This document shows, one piece after another, positions 45,801-60,800 of a DNA stretch of 64,000 nucleotides. The stretch covers positions 2,154,001 to 2,218,000 of the forward strand of contig NC_089829.1 of NCBI RefSeq assembly GCF_035046505.1, read 5' to 3'. The position numbers and the translations under genes were made by a program. Source of the DNA: Tiliqua scincoides. Its lineage: Eukaryota > Chordata > Lepidosauria > Squamata > Scincidae. The notes below the pieces were generated by a model that saw only the letters and a list, made by a program, of their open reading frames with translations, did no database searches and was not told the origin of the DNA. Positions within the stretch are counted from its first letter, which is position 1. The number at the start of each line of letters is the position of its first letter.

Positions 45801-48800
45801 CGGGTTCCGGCCACCACACCATCTGCAGTCACCACCCGTCGAGCGCCGGCTACTGTGTCCCCTCGCACCTCCAAGCCCCCCCCACACCCGGGAGTCTGCC
45901 AGAAGGACGAAGTGGCCTGTGCCAACCGGCAGTGCATCCCTCGTGACTACCTGTGTGACGGGGAGAGGGACTGCTTGGATGGCAGTGATGAGCTGGACTG
46001 CGGTGAGCTCCCAGCCTGGAGAGGGGAAACGGCTCTCCAGGGGGGCTGGCGTGTTGATCCCTGTGGCCTTCTCCCTGACAGGCACTCCCAGCCCTTGTGA
46101 GCCCAACGAGTTCAAGTGCCGGAATGGACCCTGCACCCTCAAACTCTGGCGATGCGATGGGGACAACGACTGCCCTGATGGCTTTGATGAACTGAACTGC
46201 CGTAAGCAGCTGCTGCTCTGGGGAGGGGGGCTTGCCTGCCTGGCCACGCCCTCAGGCTTTTGAGGCTCAGCGAGGCCAAGTGGGGAGCTGCAGTGGGGAG
46301 GAGCAGGTTGGTCCAGGGGTCTGGGGCAGTAGTCAGGGACTTTCTCCTAGGCAGGCAGCAGCAGGGCTCCCAGAAGCTTCGCACATGACCACTGGCAGCC
46401 TCTGCTGGATCCCAAGGCAGGCTATTTAGCAGGATTGCTCTGCCTCTAATGCGCCGGCCCTCCCCACAGCCACAAAGGGGCCTGGTGACACTTGCGGCCC
46501 CGAGCAGTTCGTCTGTGTGTCCACCCGCACCTGCATCCCTGCCGGCTACCAGTGTGACAACGAGACTGACTGCCCGGACCGCTCGGACGAGATCGGTTGC
46601 AGTGAGTGGGGCAGGGTTCTGCCGGGGGCGGGGGGGGGGGCAAAGGAGACGTGGCAAGACAAAGAGTCCTGGTGGGTTTGGAGCCTGCTTGGCATCTAGA
46701 AAAAGGAGTGAGCTGGGGGTGCAAGGGTGGCAGGAGGAGGGCAAGTCAGCAACGCCACCTCATTTTCTCTCCATCAACTCTGCACTGCATGATGAACTCT
46801 CCTGCCTCATAAGAACATAAGAAGAGCCCCGCTGGATCAGGCTAAAGGCCCATCTAGTCCAACTTCCTGTATCTCACAGCGGCCCCACCAGATGCCTTAG
46901 GGAGCATACAAGACATCAAGATGCCTGCATCCTGGTGTCCTCTCTTGCGTCTGACATTCTGAGCCCTTCTGACCATGGTTTGGGGATAGGGTGGGGGATT
47001 ATTTGGGGGAATGGCCTTGCATGGGCCTGCCTGCCTCCCTTGGGCAGGGTCCCAATAGCCACAAGTTTTGGATTGGCTATCAAGGCCAGGCAAAGCGTGT
47101 GGACCCCCAGGTGCCACTTTCCAAGAATTACTGAATAAAAACCTACTCTTGCCCTGACTCTCCTGCCAACCAGGTTAATTGGGTGACACCAAATGCCACC
47201 CAGTGAGAGAGCCCCCCTCACCCCCCCGTTTCCTGCCCCCCCCACAGGTAATCCCAGGAGTCTGCCTCCCACCCTGCCTGACTCCCCTCTCTTTCTGAGC
47301 TGCAAAAGTCCATCTGGCTCTGAGGCATCGCCTGGCCCCAAACCAGTTAGCCGTCAGTCTGATGGACCCATGTGGTCCAGAGGCAGTGAGAAGCAGGGCT
47401 CTCACACCCAGCAGCAGGCCTTTCCCTGCTTTGGTGTGCTGGGTGCAACCAGGGGTCGTGTGCAGTCAGGAGATGTGGGTGGTTCCACCTCCTTCCGCTG
47501 CCTGCGAAATGGCTATTGCTTAGATGTCTGCTAAACCCTTTCTTTAAAAGTGAGTGTAAGAGAGGCTGTGACGACACACTGTGGCAATGAGGTTCTGTAT
47601 TTTGAGAGTGCTTTTTTCTTCCTTGCCCTTGTCCTCCTTTCCCCCAGCTGCTCCACAGGTGATTACGCCCCCCGAGGAGTCCATCCAGGCTGCCCCTGGA
47701 GAAACCATCCGTTTCAGCTGTGTGGCCATCGGCGTCCCCACGCCCATCATCACCTGGAGGCTCAACTGGGGCCACATCCCCTCCAGCCACAGGTAGGCCC
47801 AGCCAGCAGATCTCCTGAGGTGTCGTCTTCCCCCCCCCCGGGCCCAGCAATTCTGACCCTCCCCTCCATTGGCAGGGTGTCCATCACCAGTGAAAACGGC
47901 CATGGGACGCTGGTCATCCGAGACGTCAAGGAGTCCGACCAAGGGGCCTACACCTGTGAGGCCATCAATGCCCGTGGGATGATCTTTGGCATTCCCGATG
48001 GCGTGTTGAGCCTCACGCCTGGCCGAGGTGAGCCGAGTGTGGAGCAGAGCAGCCACAAAGGCAGGTGCCTTGGCTGCTTGCACTTCCCCTCCACCCTCCT
48101 TTCTTGCCTGCCTCCTTCCTCTGCCAACTCTGGGGAGCTTAGAGTGAAATGCCTGGCTGGTCATCCCTATTTTGTCTTCATAACAGCCCAGCAAGTTGGG
48201 TGAGACTGAGAGATTGTGGCTGGCCCAGTGAGCATCTTTAGGGCTGACCCTCTGCCCACTTTGTCATGGCTGACCTGCCCTCCCCCCCCCCCCCGTACCC
48301 AGGTCCTGCCTGGCACATGCTGGAGTTAAGGGTCCCTGCTGGAGATGCTGAGTCTGTGCCAGGCTCAGTCCCCGGCACAGGGGATTTGTAATGGAAGGCC
48401 TCAGTCTTGTTGCGTGCCGGGGAGTTGGTGTATGCGTGTCTTAGAGTGCGCATAGGCTCTATTTGCGCATGCTTGCGTGCCTGAGGTTGGGTTGCATAGG
48501 GAGGGAGGTTCCCCTTCTGTCCGGTGTTTGCTGTTCTGGACCTGCCTGATGACTCCTGCCTTCTTCCCCTCTCAGGGCCCTGCCCCACAAGCCACTTCCA
48601 TGTCAAGGACACCTCCCGGTGCCTGCCCTGCTTCTGCTTTGGCATCACCAAGGCCTGTCAGGGCACCAGCCGCCACCGGAGCCAGGTCCGGCTGCGCTTT
48701 GACCGGCCGGAGGACTTCAAAGGTACTGCCTGGGAGGTGGGTGGAGCAGGGGAGGCTCACTGGGGGGGCAGGTATGGGGGTCTGGATGGGCTGCTGCTGC

Positions 48801-51800
48801 TGCTGGGGGAGAGGTGGGCTCTGTGGCTTTCACATGGGTGCTGGCCCTGCCATGCAGAGGAGCTTCCCAGTTGAGCAGTAGAGGCTGGCCAAAGAGTTGC
48901 AGTTTTGTCTGATGGAAAGGAGACATCACTGAAAGTGCATGAAGAACTTGGAAGGAGAGTTGTGTCTCTGCACATGCACAGAGGGCCCAGTAGCCTCAGG
49001 CTTCCTAGGAGGATCATGGCAAGACCACCAAGTCTCTTCCTTCCCCAGGGGTGAATGTGACCACACCTTCCCAGCCCGGAGTGCCACCCCTGTCCTCCAC
49101 GCAGCTGCAGGTGGAGCCCGGCCTGCAGGAGTTCCAGCTTGTGGATCTCTCACGCCGCTTCCTTGCGCAGGAGTCGTTCTGGATGCTACCCAGCCAGTTT
49201 CTGGGGAACAAGGTGAGGAGTGATGCTGGGGGGGAGGTGGAGGCTCCCTCCTGCTGCTGCTGCCGCCTCTGGGCCTGGATCCAGCCTGAGACCTGGCCCC
49301 CTCAAGGCCCCTGCTGGGGAGTGAGCCCTGGGCCAGCACACTGAGCTCTCCTCCTTTTCCCCCGGGTGTGACCTGCAGGTGGATTCCTACGGCGGCTACC
49401 TCCGCTTCAAGGTGCGCTACGGCTTGGCCCGCGGCCAGTCGGACCCTGTCCAGAAGCCTGGTGTGGTCATTGTGGGGAACGGGCAGAAGCTCATCTACCG
49501 GGTGCAGGTGCCGACCCAGCCTTCGGTGGTGAACCAGCGCCAGGTCCTTTTCATTGAGGTGGGTGTATTGTCATCTCCTTGGGAGCGGGGGAGGGGGATC
49601 GGTGTCCCTGAGGCGTTCCTCCCCATCTAGGTGTTCCAAGATATTCCATGTGAAGGTTGTCACAGGGGAGCAGGGTGGGTGCATGCATCAGTGGTGTACC
49701 TTTGGGGGAAGGGGGACAGATACCCCAAGCACCACGCCCCAAGGGCAGTGATGCCAGCTCGTCCCCCTGACATCCATTTTTAATAAGTTTTTTTAAAGAG
49801 AAAGAAGCTGGCAGCTCCATTGGCTTCTTTCCCTTAAAAAACAAAAAGCCCTTTCTGAAGGAGGGGGCAGCCCAGAATCAAGCCGAGAGCGGCTGCAACT
49901 CTTAGTGCGGTTCCTGAAGTAATTGGAGTTACTGCAGTTACTTCTGGGCTGGGGGGGGGTGGCAAAGTCAGTTGCTGCTCCGGACAGAGAAAGCCCCAAG
50001 AACACAACAGGCAAGCACACACGCTTGGTGGAGGGCGTGCAAGGGCCATCTCCCAAATCTTCCCTTGAGTGACTTACTGGATGTATTTCCTGATGCCTGG
50101 ATTTTTTTGGTGGGAGGGGGAAGCACTTTCTGGCCATTGCACTGCAGGACCAGGCCAGGGACCTTGGAGAGGGCCTGCCTTGGAGCAGGGGGCCCCGTAG
50201 CACACATGCACGTGGCTTCTCCTCCTCCTCGCTGGTCTCTGCCACATCACTGGTCACACCTGCCATGCCTGCAGGAGAACTGGGAGAAGGAGTCAGGCGC
50301 CCCTGTGAGCCGCGAGGAGCTGCTGCTCGTCTTGCAGAACCTGCAGGCCATCCAGATCCAGACGGTCTATGACAGCCGGATGGCGAGCGTGGGCCTGAGC
50401 GACATCGCCATGGACACCACCACCACTGAGACCACTGACCTGGGCCTGGCCCACGGCGTTGAGGAGTGCAGGTAACCCTCCAGGAGGGGTGGCTGGAGGG
50501 ACACGGTCCTCAGGTGGTGACCTACAAAACCAAACCGCTTGGGGGAGCTACTTAGAGGTCTGCAAGGCCCCTGCCTCTTGACACCGCAAGGCCTCATCAC
50601 CACAGGCCCTGAGAGGCCGTGTGCTTTGCAGGGCACTGCAGAGAAGCCCAGGAAAGGCCGGGGCAGAGCTGACTGCAGCACTGAGTCCGCTGAAAGTGTT
50701 TTGAGGCACTAAACAGACACACACACCCCAGTTCTCCAGGAGCAGGTGTTTGTTAAATTATTTTTAAGGTGAATAGTTCCAAACGGCAGACGGCATCTGC
50801 TCCATGGGTGAATGCCTCTCCTTGGGGGCTGCCTCTCTTGAGTTGCCTGTGGCTCAGCAGCTCTGCCTGTCTCGTGTGCGTCAGACCCCAAGCTGCCCAC
50901 TGGAGCCTCCTGCCAGACTTGTAGGTGAAGCCGAAGTGCTGGGAACTCGGTCAGAGACCCAGGCAAGGGGGTCTGGCAAGGGCCACGGCAGAGCTCTGAA
51001 TCCCTTTGCGGCTGCCCCTGTGGTCGGCTGACCTTTTCCTGTCTGCAGGTGTCCTGCAGGTTACTCCGGCCTGTCATGTGAGCGCTGTGATGCCCACTTT
51101 GAGCGTGTACCTGGAGGCCCTTACCTGGGCACCTGCTCTGGCTGCAGCTGCAATGGCCACTCCAGCTCCTGTGACCGGATCACAGGCTACTGCCTGGTAG
51201 GAATCTTGAAAGATCGGGGGGGGGGGGGCTTTAGAGGGTCAGAGGGACTTGGGGGGCACAGGAGGTGCTATAACTTGGCTGGGACTGGAGCTGCAGGCCC
51301 CCCAAGTGGCTGGGAAGCGTCTTCAAGGTCCTGCCCGGGGGATGCAGAGGAGAGGTCAGGGCTGCTTCTGTGGGACCTCCGCTGTGCGGAAGGGACCCTG
51401 CTGTGCCCCTGAATGACCACGGGTGGGGGGCAGCAGGGCTAGAGCACAATGTGGGGCTCCCCAGGCAATCCTGGCCTTGGGGGTCTGCAGCCCTCTTGGG
51501 CCCTCACACCTCCCCCTGCTCTTCTCCCTCCCTCCAGAACTGCCAGCACAACACAGAGGGGCCGCAGTGCAACAAGTGCAAGCTGGGATATTTTGGTGAT
51601 GCCACTAAGGGCACCCCTAGTGCATGTCAGCCCTGCCCCTGTCCGTACACCGAGGCCTCCCGCCGGTGAGTGCTGGGAGCGGGATGGAGGCGCCGTGGCC
51701 CTTGCCCAGCCTGCCTCATGCCTGCTGAATTCTGCCCTGACCAGGCATTCTCTGCTGGGGAAGAGACAGGCTCCCAGGGGCTGGAAATGGGCCCTCAGCC

Positions 51801-54800
51801 TGCTGGGGAATGAGATGTCTGAGTGGGGCCAGGTTTGTGCACACAGAGGCTGCTGAGGGCACAAGTCAGACATGTGGCAGGCAGGCTGTGCAAGCCGTGC
51901 CTGGGAGCTCTTCCAGGCGCTTGGGTCAGGTGTGGCTCAAGCCCTCAGGTTGGTGTTCCCAGAGCAGCCGTGCCCAAGGAGGGGAGGACTGCACAGCCAG
52001 GACGGTTGCACGTGTGTCAGCACATGTCTGACGCAGCACCCTCCCCTTGGCAGGTTTTCCACCTCGTGCTTCCTGGACACTGACGGACAAGCCACCTGCG
52101 ACGACTGTGCCGCAGGCCATACTGGGCGCCGCTGTGAGCGGTGAGTGGTGGGCATCTCCTCCCCGCAGGGCTACTCCTCCAAACGTGCGCAGCTTTTCCA
52201 ACAGTGACAAAGTAGACGCACTGGCGAGCGCCTTGCAGATGGTGGAGCGGAGGGGGGATGCTTCTGAGTTAGCCATCCAGCCAAGGGCACCCAAGTGCTG
52301 GGCACCCAACTGCTGGGCCAGACCTAAGGCATGCCACTTGGTCCAACCTCCTCTGCTCTTCAGTGGCCCAACCAGGTGCTGCTGGGCTAATCCTTCTGAG
52401 GGGGACACTCGAGGTACACCAGGCCAGGCCATTTGGGAATCTCCCCCACAGCTTTCTGCAAGTCAAAACAAAGAACGAAACCTTCAGTGCTCACAGGGAG
52501 AGCCCCTCAGCCAGTCTGCCACCTCATGTGGAGGCCAGGCCGAAGGGGACGCTCGGGGAGCCCTGTTTTGGCCCCCTTCTGGTGAGCAGTCTCTGCCTGG
52601 CTCAATGTGCCTCTTCCCCACTCTGCCCCCAGGTGCGCTCCTGGCTATGAAGGCAACCCTATCCAGCCAGGTGGGAGGTGTCTGCCGGTTGGTGAGTAGA
52701 GCATTTGCAGGTCTCCCCCTGTCCCTTCCAACACCTGTGAGGTGATGTGCTTCAGGTGCTCTTTGCTTGGGGTGGGGTGAGACAGGAGAGGGTGGGGCTG
52801 CAGGGGAAGGGTGGAAGCCAGTGATTGTTTCTGCTTGTCTGGGTGTTGCAGCTGGCCTCGTCCGACCTCATGTGCCAGGTGGGGGGGGGGTTGCCAGGGG
52901 GCTATCTCAGGAACGGTCCAGAGCACGCTGTGCACTTGGCTGCCCAACTGGGCCACAACCCAGCCCTTGTGGCAGAGGGACGGAACACCCTGCCCTGCGT
53001 GACTTTATCTCCTCCCACAGGGCAGGAGATTGTCCGCTGCGATGAGCGAGGGAGCAGCGCCTCTTTGGAAGGTGCTTGCCAGTGCAAGGTAGGCCCTGCC
53101 AGCACAGGGAGGGTGGCAGAGTTCCCAGAGTTCCATTCTGCGGGGCCCAATTAGGGGCTGGATATATCCACCTTCTGCAGAAGCCCCCCCCCCCCCCCCG
53201 CATGTGGCAGGAGCGCAGCTGATGGACGGTGGAGACTCCGGCCTGCTCTTGGCTCCTTTTTGTGAGACTGAGCTCCTCTGGGGCCTCGCCAACCGCTTCT
53301 GAGGACATGCCTGGCCCATGTGCTTCTCCAGGCGGTTCCTCCCCTGCATTTGCCTCCAGCCTTTGCATCAGTCTGCTGCTGAGCATGCAGGTTCTGCCCA
53401 GGTATTCTGGCTCGTCCTCTTCCTTCCGTGAACATCCCTCATCCCTGTGGCTCCCTTGAGCAGAGACTTGGGCCAACACCCTTCTGCATCCCAGGCTGTG
53501 GGGGGTAGAGTTGGGTGGCAGGGCTCTGCCTGCCTTGCCTGCCCGGCCCTGTGCTCACTCTGCCTTTCTTTCCAGCCTAACGTGATGGGCCGTCTGTGCA
53601 ACGAATGTGCAACAGGGACGTTCCACTTGAGCCACAAGAACCCTGATGGCTGTCTCCGCTGCTTCTGCATGGGGGTCTCGCGCCAGTGTGCCAGCTCGTC
53701 CTGGAGTAGGGACCAGGTACCTCCTCCCAGCCTCTGCCCGCCTGGGGGCACTGACCCCCAGTGCAGGCCATGCTTGGGGGTCAGATGCCTTCCCCTTCTG
53801 TGCTTTATGGTGCGGCCCTCTGGTTCTAGGTGCGAGTGGCACACGAGGATGACACCCGGAAGGCCCAAGTCAGCCTCTCCAATGCGGCCAACACCCGGAC
53901 AGTCAGTGAAGGCATCCGTTTCACCAGCCCCTTGGAGCTGGCCTTCTCGTCCTTCCACACTCTGCCACGTGACGTGTACTACTGGGTGTTGCCTGAGCAC
54001 TTCAAGGCCGACAAGGTACCCCGCCCCCCACACGTGACCCTTCCAATAAGCCTTTCCAAGGGCCATGGAAAGAGGAGTGGCTTGGGGAGGCCAGGTTGCA
54101 CAGTGCGTGGAACGGGAGGTGTGTTGTAGCACGGGTGTGACGCTAATTCCTCTGCCTCTGACACTGCTACGCTCCGTGCCCTCCCCAGGTGACCTCGTAT
54201 GGCGGAGAACTGCACTACACCATCACGCACAGTGCCCTCCCTGGCTCCCCTCTGCTGCGCAGCCAGCCCAACGTCCTGTTGCAGGGAAATGGCATATTCC
54301 TGGAGCACCTCGCTGAAGCGGCCCCTCTGCCTGGAGTGCCCACTGCCTTCACTGTGCCCTTCCGGGAGGTGAGCCAAGCCCTGCCCTGCCCCTGGCAGGG
54401 GCATTGTGTTCAACACAACCCCACGTGAAAGAGCGCCTACCTGCTCTTGGGGACCCGAGTGCCTGGCTTGTGGGTTGCAGGCTGGCTCAGCAGGTGTTGC
54501 CCTCTGCCCATTGGTGCTCCCTCCTGAGTTCTGTCCCCTCTGGGGCATGCAGGGCAGGGCAGGTGCTCACCCGCCTCCTCCTCCTCCTGCAGCAAGCCTG
54601 GCGTCGTGCAGATGGACAGAACGCCACCCGCGAGCACCTCCTGATGGCGCTGGCAGACATCGATGTTCTCATGATTCGGGCCTCCTACGCCGAGCGGCAG
54701 ACAGGGAGCAGGTGAGGAGCACGGGGTGGTCTGCAGGCAGTGCTGATGATGGGTGGAGATAATAGGGGGGCAGTTCTGGGCTGTGTCAGGTGTGCCCAAG

Positions 54801-57800
54801 CGAAGCACATCTTGGAAGATTCCCGGGGAATGGAGCCTGGGAAGAAGCCAGTCCTGGGGCCCCGATCTGGCTGTTGGGCAGGGGGCCCACCTTTGCCCCC
54901 CTTACCTTGCAGAATCTCTGGCATCCGCATGGATGTGGCTGTGCCCCGTGCCATAGGGCTGAGCCCAGCCCTGGAGGTTGAGGAGTGTGCCTGCCCTCCT
55001 GGCTACCGTGGTCCTTCCTGTCAGGTGAGCAGAACTTGACAACACCTCCTGCTTGCTTGCATACTGTGCATGCTTGCATAGGCAAGGCCGTGCTTGCCTG
55101 CCCCCAACTCAAGGCTCCTCTTGTCTTGCTCATGCAGGGAGGCTGTGGCAGGGAGTGGCTGGGCTGGCCTGGGTCGCCCAGGAGGGCTGCAGTTGTCTTG
55201 AGCTTAATTGGAGCCCAAGGAACCGGTGGGGGGGGGGGGCGTGAGACATGCAGCAGAGAGCAGGCAAATAGCTGGTTACCAGTTGCCAATCTGCCTGCAG
55301 CCACTCATCTTGCCTCATGGCTATTTGAGTTTTACGAGGAAATACTGTGGGCCGCATCTCTCGCCGTCAAGACCTTCAGGCCCCCAGTGGTCTATTCCCT
55401 CCCAGCCTGGGGGCAGGACCTGCCAGAGAGGAGAGAGGGGCCGTATTCCATGCATCGGAGCTCCCAGAAAGCTCTGCCACCTGACTCTGTGGCTCTTTCA
55501 GGGGCCACAGGCCACGTTGGGAGTGCTGGGTGTAGCCAGCCTCTGAACCTGAAGGGGGCAGAGAGCAGGAAGACCCCTGGATTCAGAGGAGGCCACTGGC
55601 CACGCAGAGCACTGAGCTCCCCCTTTCCTCCCTGCTTCGCAGGATTGCGATGTCGGCTACATGCGCACCACCCATGGCCTTTACCTGGGCACCTGTGAGC
55701 CCTGTGCTTGCAATGGGCACGCAACCGAGTGTGACCCTGAGACGGGTGACTGCCAGGTGAGACACCTCTGGGCCGGTGCACTGGGTGCAAGTGGGGGTGG
55801 GTGAGCACCATGCAGTAGCCAGGAGAGGACCAGTTTGCTGGGCAGACGCACAGAGGAGGCAGTTTGCTCAGAGACCCAGTTGCTGGGCGAACACCGACAC
55901 TTGTCTTCCTGCTCTGCCCTGCTCCCTGTGGGGCATCTGGTTGGCCACTGTGAGAAGGCGGCACATGTCGGGCTGGAGGGGCAGCAGTGAGGCTCTCTTG
56001 CTGTCCTTGTGAGGCTGTGTGGGCAAGGAAGGGAGCCTCATTGTGTGGAGTGGTGTGCCTGAGAGGACTTGGCTGGGCGGGGGTGCTGGGGGGCTCTCGA
56101 CCTTGCAGCCCAGAAAGGCATCTCTTTCCTCGCCTTCAGGGCTGTCAGCACAACACGGAGGGGTCTCAGTGTGAGCGCTGCCAGCTGGGGTTCTTCGGCG
56201 ATGCCAAGCACGGGACCCCACAAGACTGCCAGCCATGCCCGTGCCACGGACCCTACTCTGCCAGCCAGTAGGTGCCACCCTATTACAAGCCTATCTTCCT
56301 TGTCCCTTTTTGGGTGGGCAGGCCATGGGGATCACTATGGCTCACCCCCAAACCTTCTCCTTTTCCACCAGGGCCACCAAGAGCTGTTTCCTGGACACAG
56401 ACGGAGAGCCCACCTGCATTTCCTGTGCCCAGGGCTATGCTGGGCGCCACTGTGAGAGGTAGGCTGGGCAGGGGGCTGCACCTCCTCTGCTTTAACGAGT
56501 GCTGTGCGGAACTGCCTGGCCCGACCTTCGTTCCCCACTAGCTGGAACTGGGCTGTGACCAGGAGGACCCAAGTTCTAGTTCCTGGGGCTTCGTGGCCTC
56601 CCCCCTGGGTCTGAGCTCCCTCTCAGGGAACCACAAGAAGCAGAGAAATCAATTCATGTGTGGGTCACAGTGAAAGCGTGCTGCGGAGGAGTGGCTGAGC
56701 CACGTGGGCTGCCTGTGCCTCCACCCCAGGCACAGAGGGAGGGAGGAGAGGCTGTAGTTTCATCTCCTGCCTTGTGTGCAGAAGGTCCCAGGTTCAAATG
56801 CTGCCAGCATCTCCAGGGAGGACTGGAAAAAAACCTTCTCTGCCTGAGACCCTGGGGGGGGGGAACTCCTACTGCCAGTCTGAGCTCTGGGCCCCTGGCT
56901 CAGTTGGGGGCCACTTCGGGAGTTGCTGCGTTTGTGGGATGGGGGCAGGCAGGGGCACGAAGCAGACTACTCTTGAGCCACTCTGCACCTGCCTTCAGAC
57001 CCAACCCCCTCTTCTCTGGCTGCAGATGTGCTCCAGGTTACGTTGGGGACCCTGGCCAGGGCCAGCCCTGCACAGGTGAGCTTCCTGTTGGGGATGGCGT
57101 GGATATGACCTCCATACTTGATTTGCAGCAAGGAGTGCTGCAGGTTGACTCCAGTCTTGGAGCATATTGGGACACAACTACTATGGGCGGGGAGGGGTGC
57201 TGCTGAGCTCGCGCAGAGTGCCTTTTCTGCGCTGATTGTGCAACCGCAGATGTGTGATCAAGAAGCAGGCAGGGAGTGGCTTGCATCTCAAGCCTTACTG
57301 CCCCTCCCCCCACAGGGAGGGGGACAGGGGGTTGGGTGAGGTGCATGCTCCATGACTGGGGGCAGGAAGGGGAGGAGGCACCAACTGTGCCTTGCTGTGC
57401 CTCTGCGGGGGAGGGGGTGGAGGTGTTGCAGGAATCCAGCCCCAGCTTCTCCTTGCTGCTCCAGTCACAGCAGGTCCAGGCACCGGGTGCCAGTGCAACC
57501 CGCAAGGCAGCATCAGCAGCTACTGCGACACCAGTGGGCAGTGCCAGTGTAAGGTGAGGCAGGTGGCACTTCTGCACAGTTTTTGGGGCACAGGAGGGGG
57601 TGGAGGATGTTGGGAGCCACGGACTCGATAGGGTCCCTCCCCACCACCAAAGCACTGGTTCCTCTTGCATGCCCCCGCCCTCTGATCAGCTCCCTCCAAC
57701 CCCACCATGTCTGTGGCCCTTCCACTGTTGCTGCTGGGACAGGCTTTGCCATCACTGCTGTTCCACGGCAGCCCCGCAGCTGTGAGCCCCCAACCCATGT

Positions 57801-60800
57801 CATGATGTTGTGACCCAGTGTGGCTGGCTCCAGGGCTGCTGCCTTCAGCTGCCGCAGCTGCCTCTGTCTGTCTGTCTCCCCGGCAGGCCCATGTGGAGGG
57901 GCCCTCCTGCTCCAGATGTCGCCCCCACCACTTCCACCTGAGTGCAGAGAACAGGGAGGGCTGTCTGCCCTGCTTCTGCATGGGCATCACCCAGCAGTGC
58001 ACCAGCTCCTCCTACTACCGTGACCTGGTAAGCCTGTGGCCCACAGTTCCCCTGCCCTGGCACTGCCCCACTGCTCATCTCGCAGCCTCACGGGCCTACG
58101 TCTGTTTCCCCACAGGTCACCAGCCCCTTCCTCCCTGGAAACCCACAGGGCTTTGCCCTGGTCAACCGCCAGCGCAGTACTCGCCTCCAGACGGGCTTCG
58201 TGGTGGAGCTGTCCAGCGAGGGCCCGCAGCTCTCCTACGGTCAGCTGGCGCAGCTGGGGCAGGAGTCGTACTACTGGCAGCTGCCGGAAACCTACCTGGG
58301 TGACAAGGTGAGTCCTGAACTGCATGCATGGGGGGGGAGCGGGGGAGCTCACTGTCCTCACCACCCAGACTGGACCAGGGAGGGGGGAACAGCTGGGGCA
58401 GGACGGGGCCCAGGGCATGACTGGAGCTGTGGCTCCAGGTGGCCCTGGGCTGCTCCTGAGGGCCCTTTGCTGGGAGTTGAGGCACGGAGCAGGGGGAATT
58501 GGGGGGTAGCCCCCACAGGATGCATTTTGCATTAAGGGGATGAGGTGCCCCTCTTGGGTTGAATTGCAGGCCTGACATGCTCCCTGTGTCCCTTCAAAGG
58601 AGGACTGAGGACTGGGAGGAAGGAAGGCCTGAAGAGGGGTCGGTGGGGGGGGGGGAAGGATGGGTGAGGGGGTATTCCAGACCCTACAGCCCTGCTGTTC
58701 CCATTTCTCCCTAGGGGAAACCCCCAGTGGCTGGACTACTGCCACACCAGCTGCAGGGGCTCTCAGAGCTGCTCCTGGGCAGTCCTGTGCACAGAAAGCT
58801 AATTCCCTGTGCTGGGGAAACATTGCATGACTCCTGGAAGACCGCTCCCCAGTTGCAGTGTGAGACTTTCCTGCCTCACCTCCCTACCACCCTCTCTGGG
58901 CAAGGCCTCCAATCCAGGCTGGGCCTCAGGGGGAGGGCACCGCCAGAATGCAGACAACATGCCCAGACCAGAGGGAGCTCAGTGCACCGGTTCCTGTGGA
59001 GACCAGCTAGCCCAAGAGTTTGATTTGTGTGTCTTATTACTGCATTTGCTTTTGAAAGTGCAGCAAACTACCTTGGGGGGGGGATAGAAAGGGATAGCAA
59101 TGAATGAACAAATGCAGTTGCAACTGGGGGCTAACCCAGCGGGCTCAGGAGAGAGAAGTCATCAAGTGCCTCTTGGAGGAGGCCTCCCGCAGCAGCTGGC
59201 CCAGGAGGACCGGCAGGTGAAAGTAGACTGTGAGTCAGGGGGCCAACTCCCACCCCACTCTTGGTCTCCAGCATCTGGTAGTCCTGCCTGGGTACAAGGA
59301 GGCTCCATTCCTCATTGCTCTCAGAGCTGATCCTCCTGGGCCTCGTCTAATCCACATTTATGGCAGAAGCCCCCAGTTTCCTGTGACATGGAGTTCCAGG
59401 TATTGGTAGTTGTGTGCGGCATCAGGCATGTTTCCTGTGGAGGACCTGGAGTGGGCTTGAGAGGGAAGTGCTTGTTGGCTGGGAGGCTCCACAAGCTTTT
59501 TTTTGATGTTTTCGAGTCTCTCCCCCACCCCAAGCTACTGAGAGGGTCTTCCTAGATTAGTTAAATGATGGCTGAAACAGAATGCAAGGAGACACTTGGA
59601 CTGGTGGGGAGAAGCCGAGTCCCACCCTGGTGTGATGTTCTAGAACGGGGCGGCCAAACCGCAGCTTGTGAGCTATATGCTGCTCTTTGTCATATAATGT
59701 GTGGCTCTCAGAAATACGTTGGCTGAGCTCCTGTTTGCATCACAATTAATATAAAAGGTAAATAAGAGATTTTCAAGCTTTATAATTATTTACGGGGTAT
59801 AAATTGAGAGTCCACTGGACTGAAGTTCAAACATCTAAAGTTTATCATATGTGGCTCTGGTTTATTGTATGTTAAACCAATTTGGCCACCCCGTTCTAGA
59901 ATCCCTCCTTAGCATAATAACAGAAAGCACAAGTGGACCCTCATTCCCTCTTTATCCCCTCCTCTCTTTCTCTCTCTCGCTCTGTGCCATCCTTCATCCT
60001 CTTCTGCCTAATGGCTAATGGCAGAAAGAAACCTATTTTGCCCGGATGCGCCGTGCCCACAAGGTAGGCAGGCAGGGTGCCTGTTGTGAAACCTGAGGTG
60101 GCTGTGCTGTGCTGTGCTGCTTTCTGGGACTCTGGTGTCCGGAGGGTGGAGCGCAGATGTGTTGGAGCAGCCAGGCACTCTGGGGGAGGTTGGAGCCACA
60201 CTGCCCCCCCCCCCAGGTGTCTCAGACAGCACTGACATGTCCTAGTTCCACTGTGGGGGTGATCCGAGGGGAAAGTGGGTATGGTAGAAAGTGGGAGAGT
60301 GTGGGGGGGGGCCCAGAACACTAATCTGAATGTTGTGGTGCCACTGTGATGTACTGGAAAGTTGTGTTATTGTGATGATTGACGGAAGCCAGGGAAGAGA
60401 CTTAGCCTCAAGGGCTTGGGATGCTTGCAGTGCTACCTTGTGGTGAGTGTGGCATGGCTGTTGTCGTTTCCTGGTGCACGCATAACTAGTCTGTGAAGTC
60501 AGAAGTCTGTGGTCTGCTTTGTTTGTTCTGCTCTCGCAGCAAGCGAGTTTTGTTGTAGTTGTGGTTGTGGATCTGAGGTCCCTGCAACTGACCGTTTCTT
60601 GCATGGGCATCTCTGCCAAGTCCCAGGACTGGCGCATGTGTACACGGTGTGTGTGTGGGGGGAGCATTCAGAGCAAATGCCCTGGAGGGTCTTCTCTAGT
60701 GGCAAGGAGGGTCTGGCCAGCTCCCAAGCCCCTCATCATGTCCCAATCCCAGCAGAATTCCACGTCCCTCACAGAGGAGCAGCTAAGGAAGGATGTGGCG

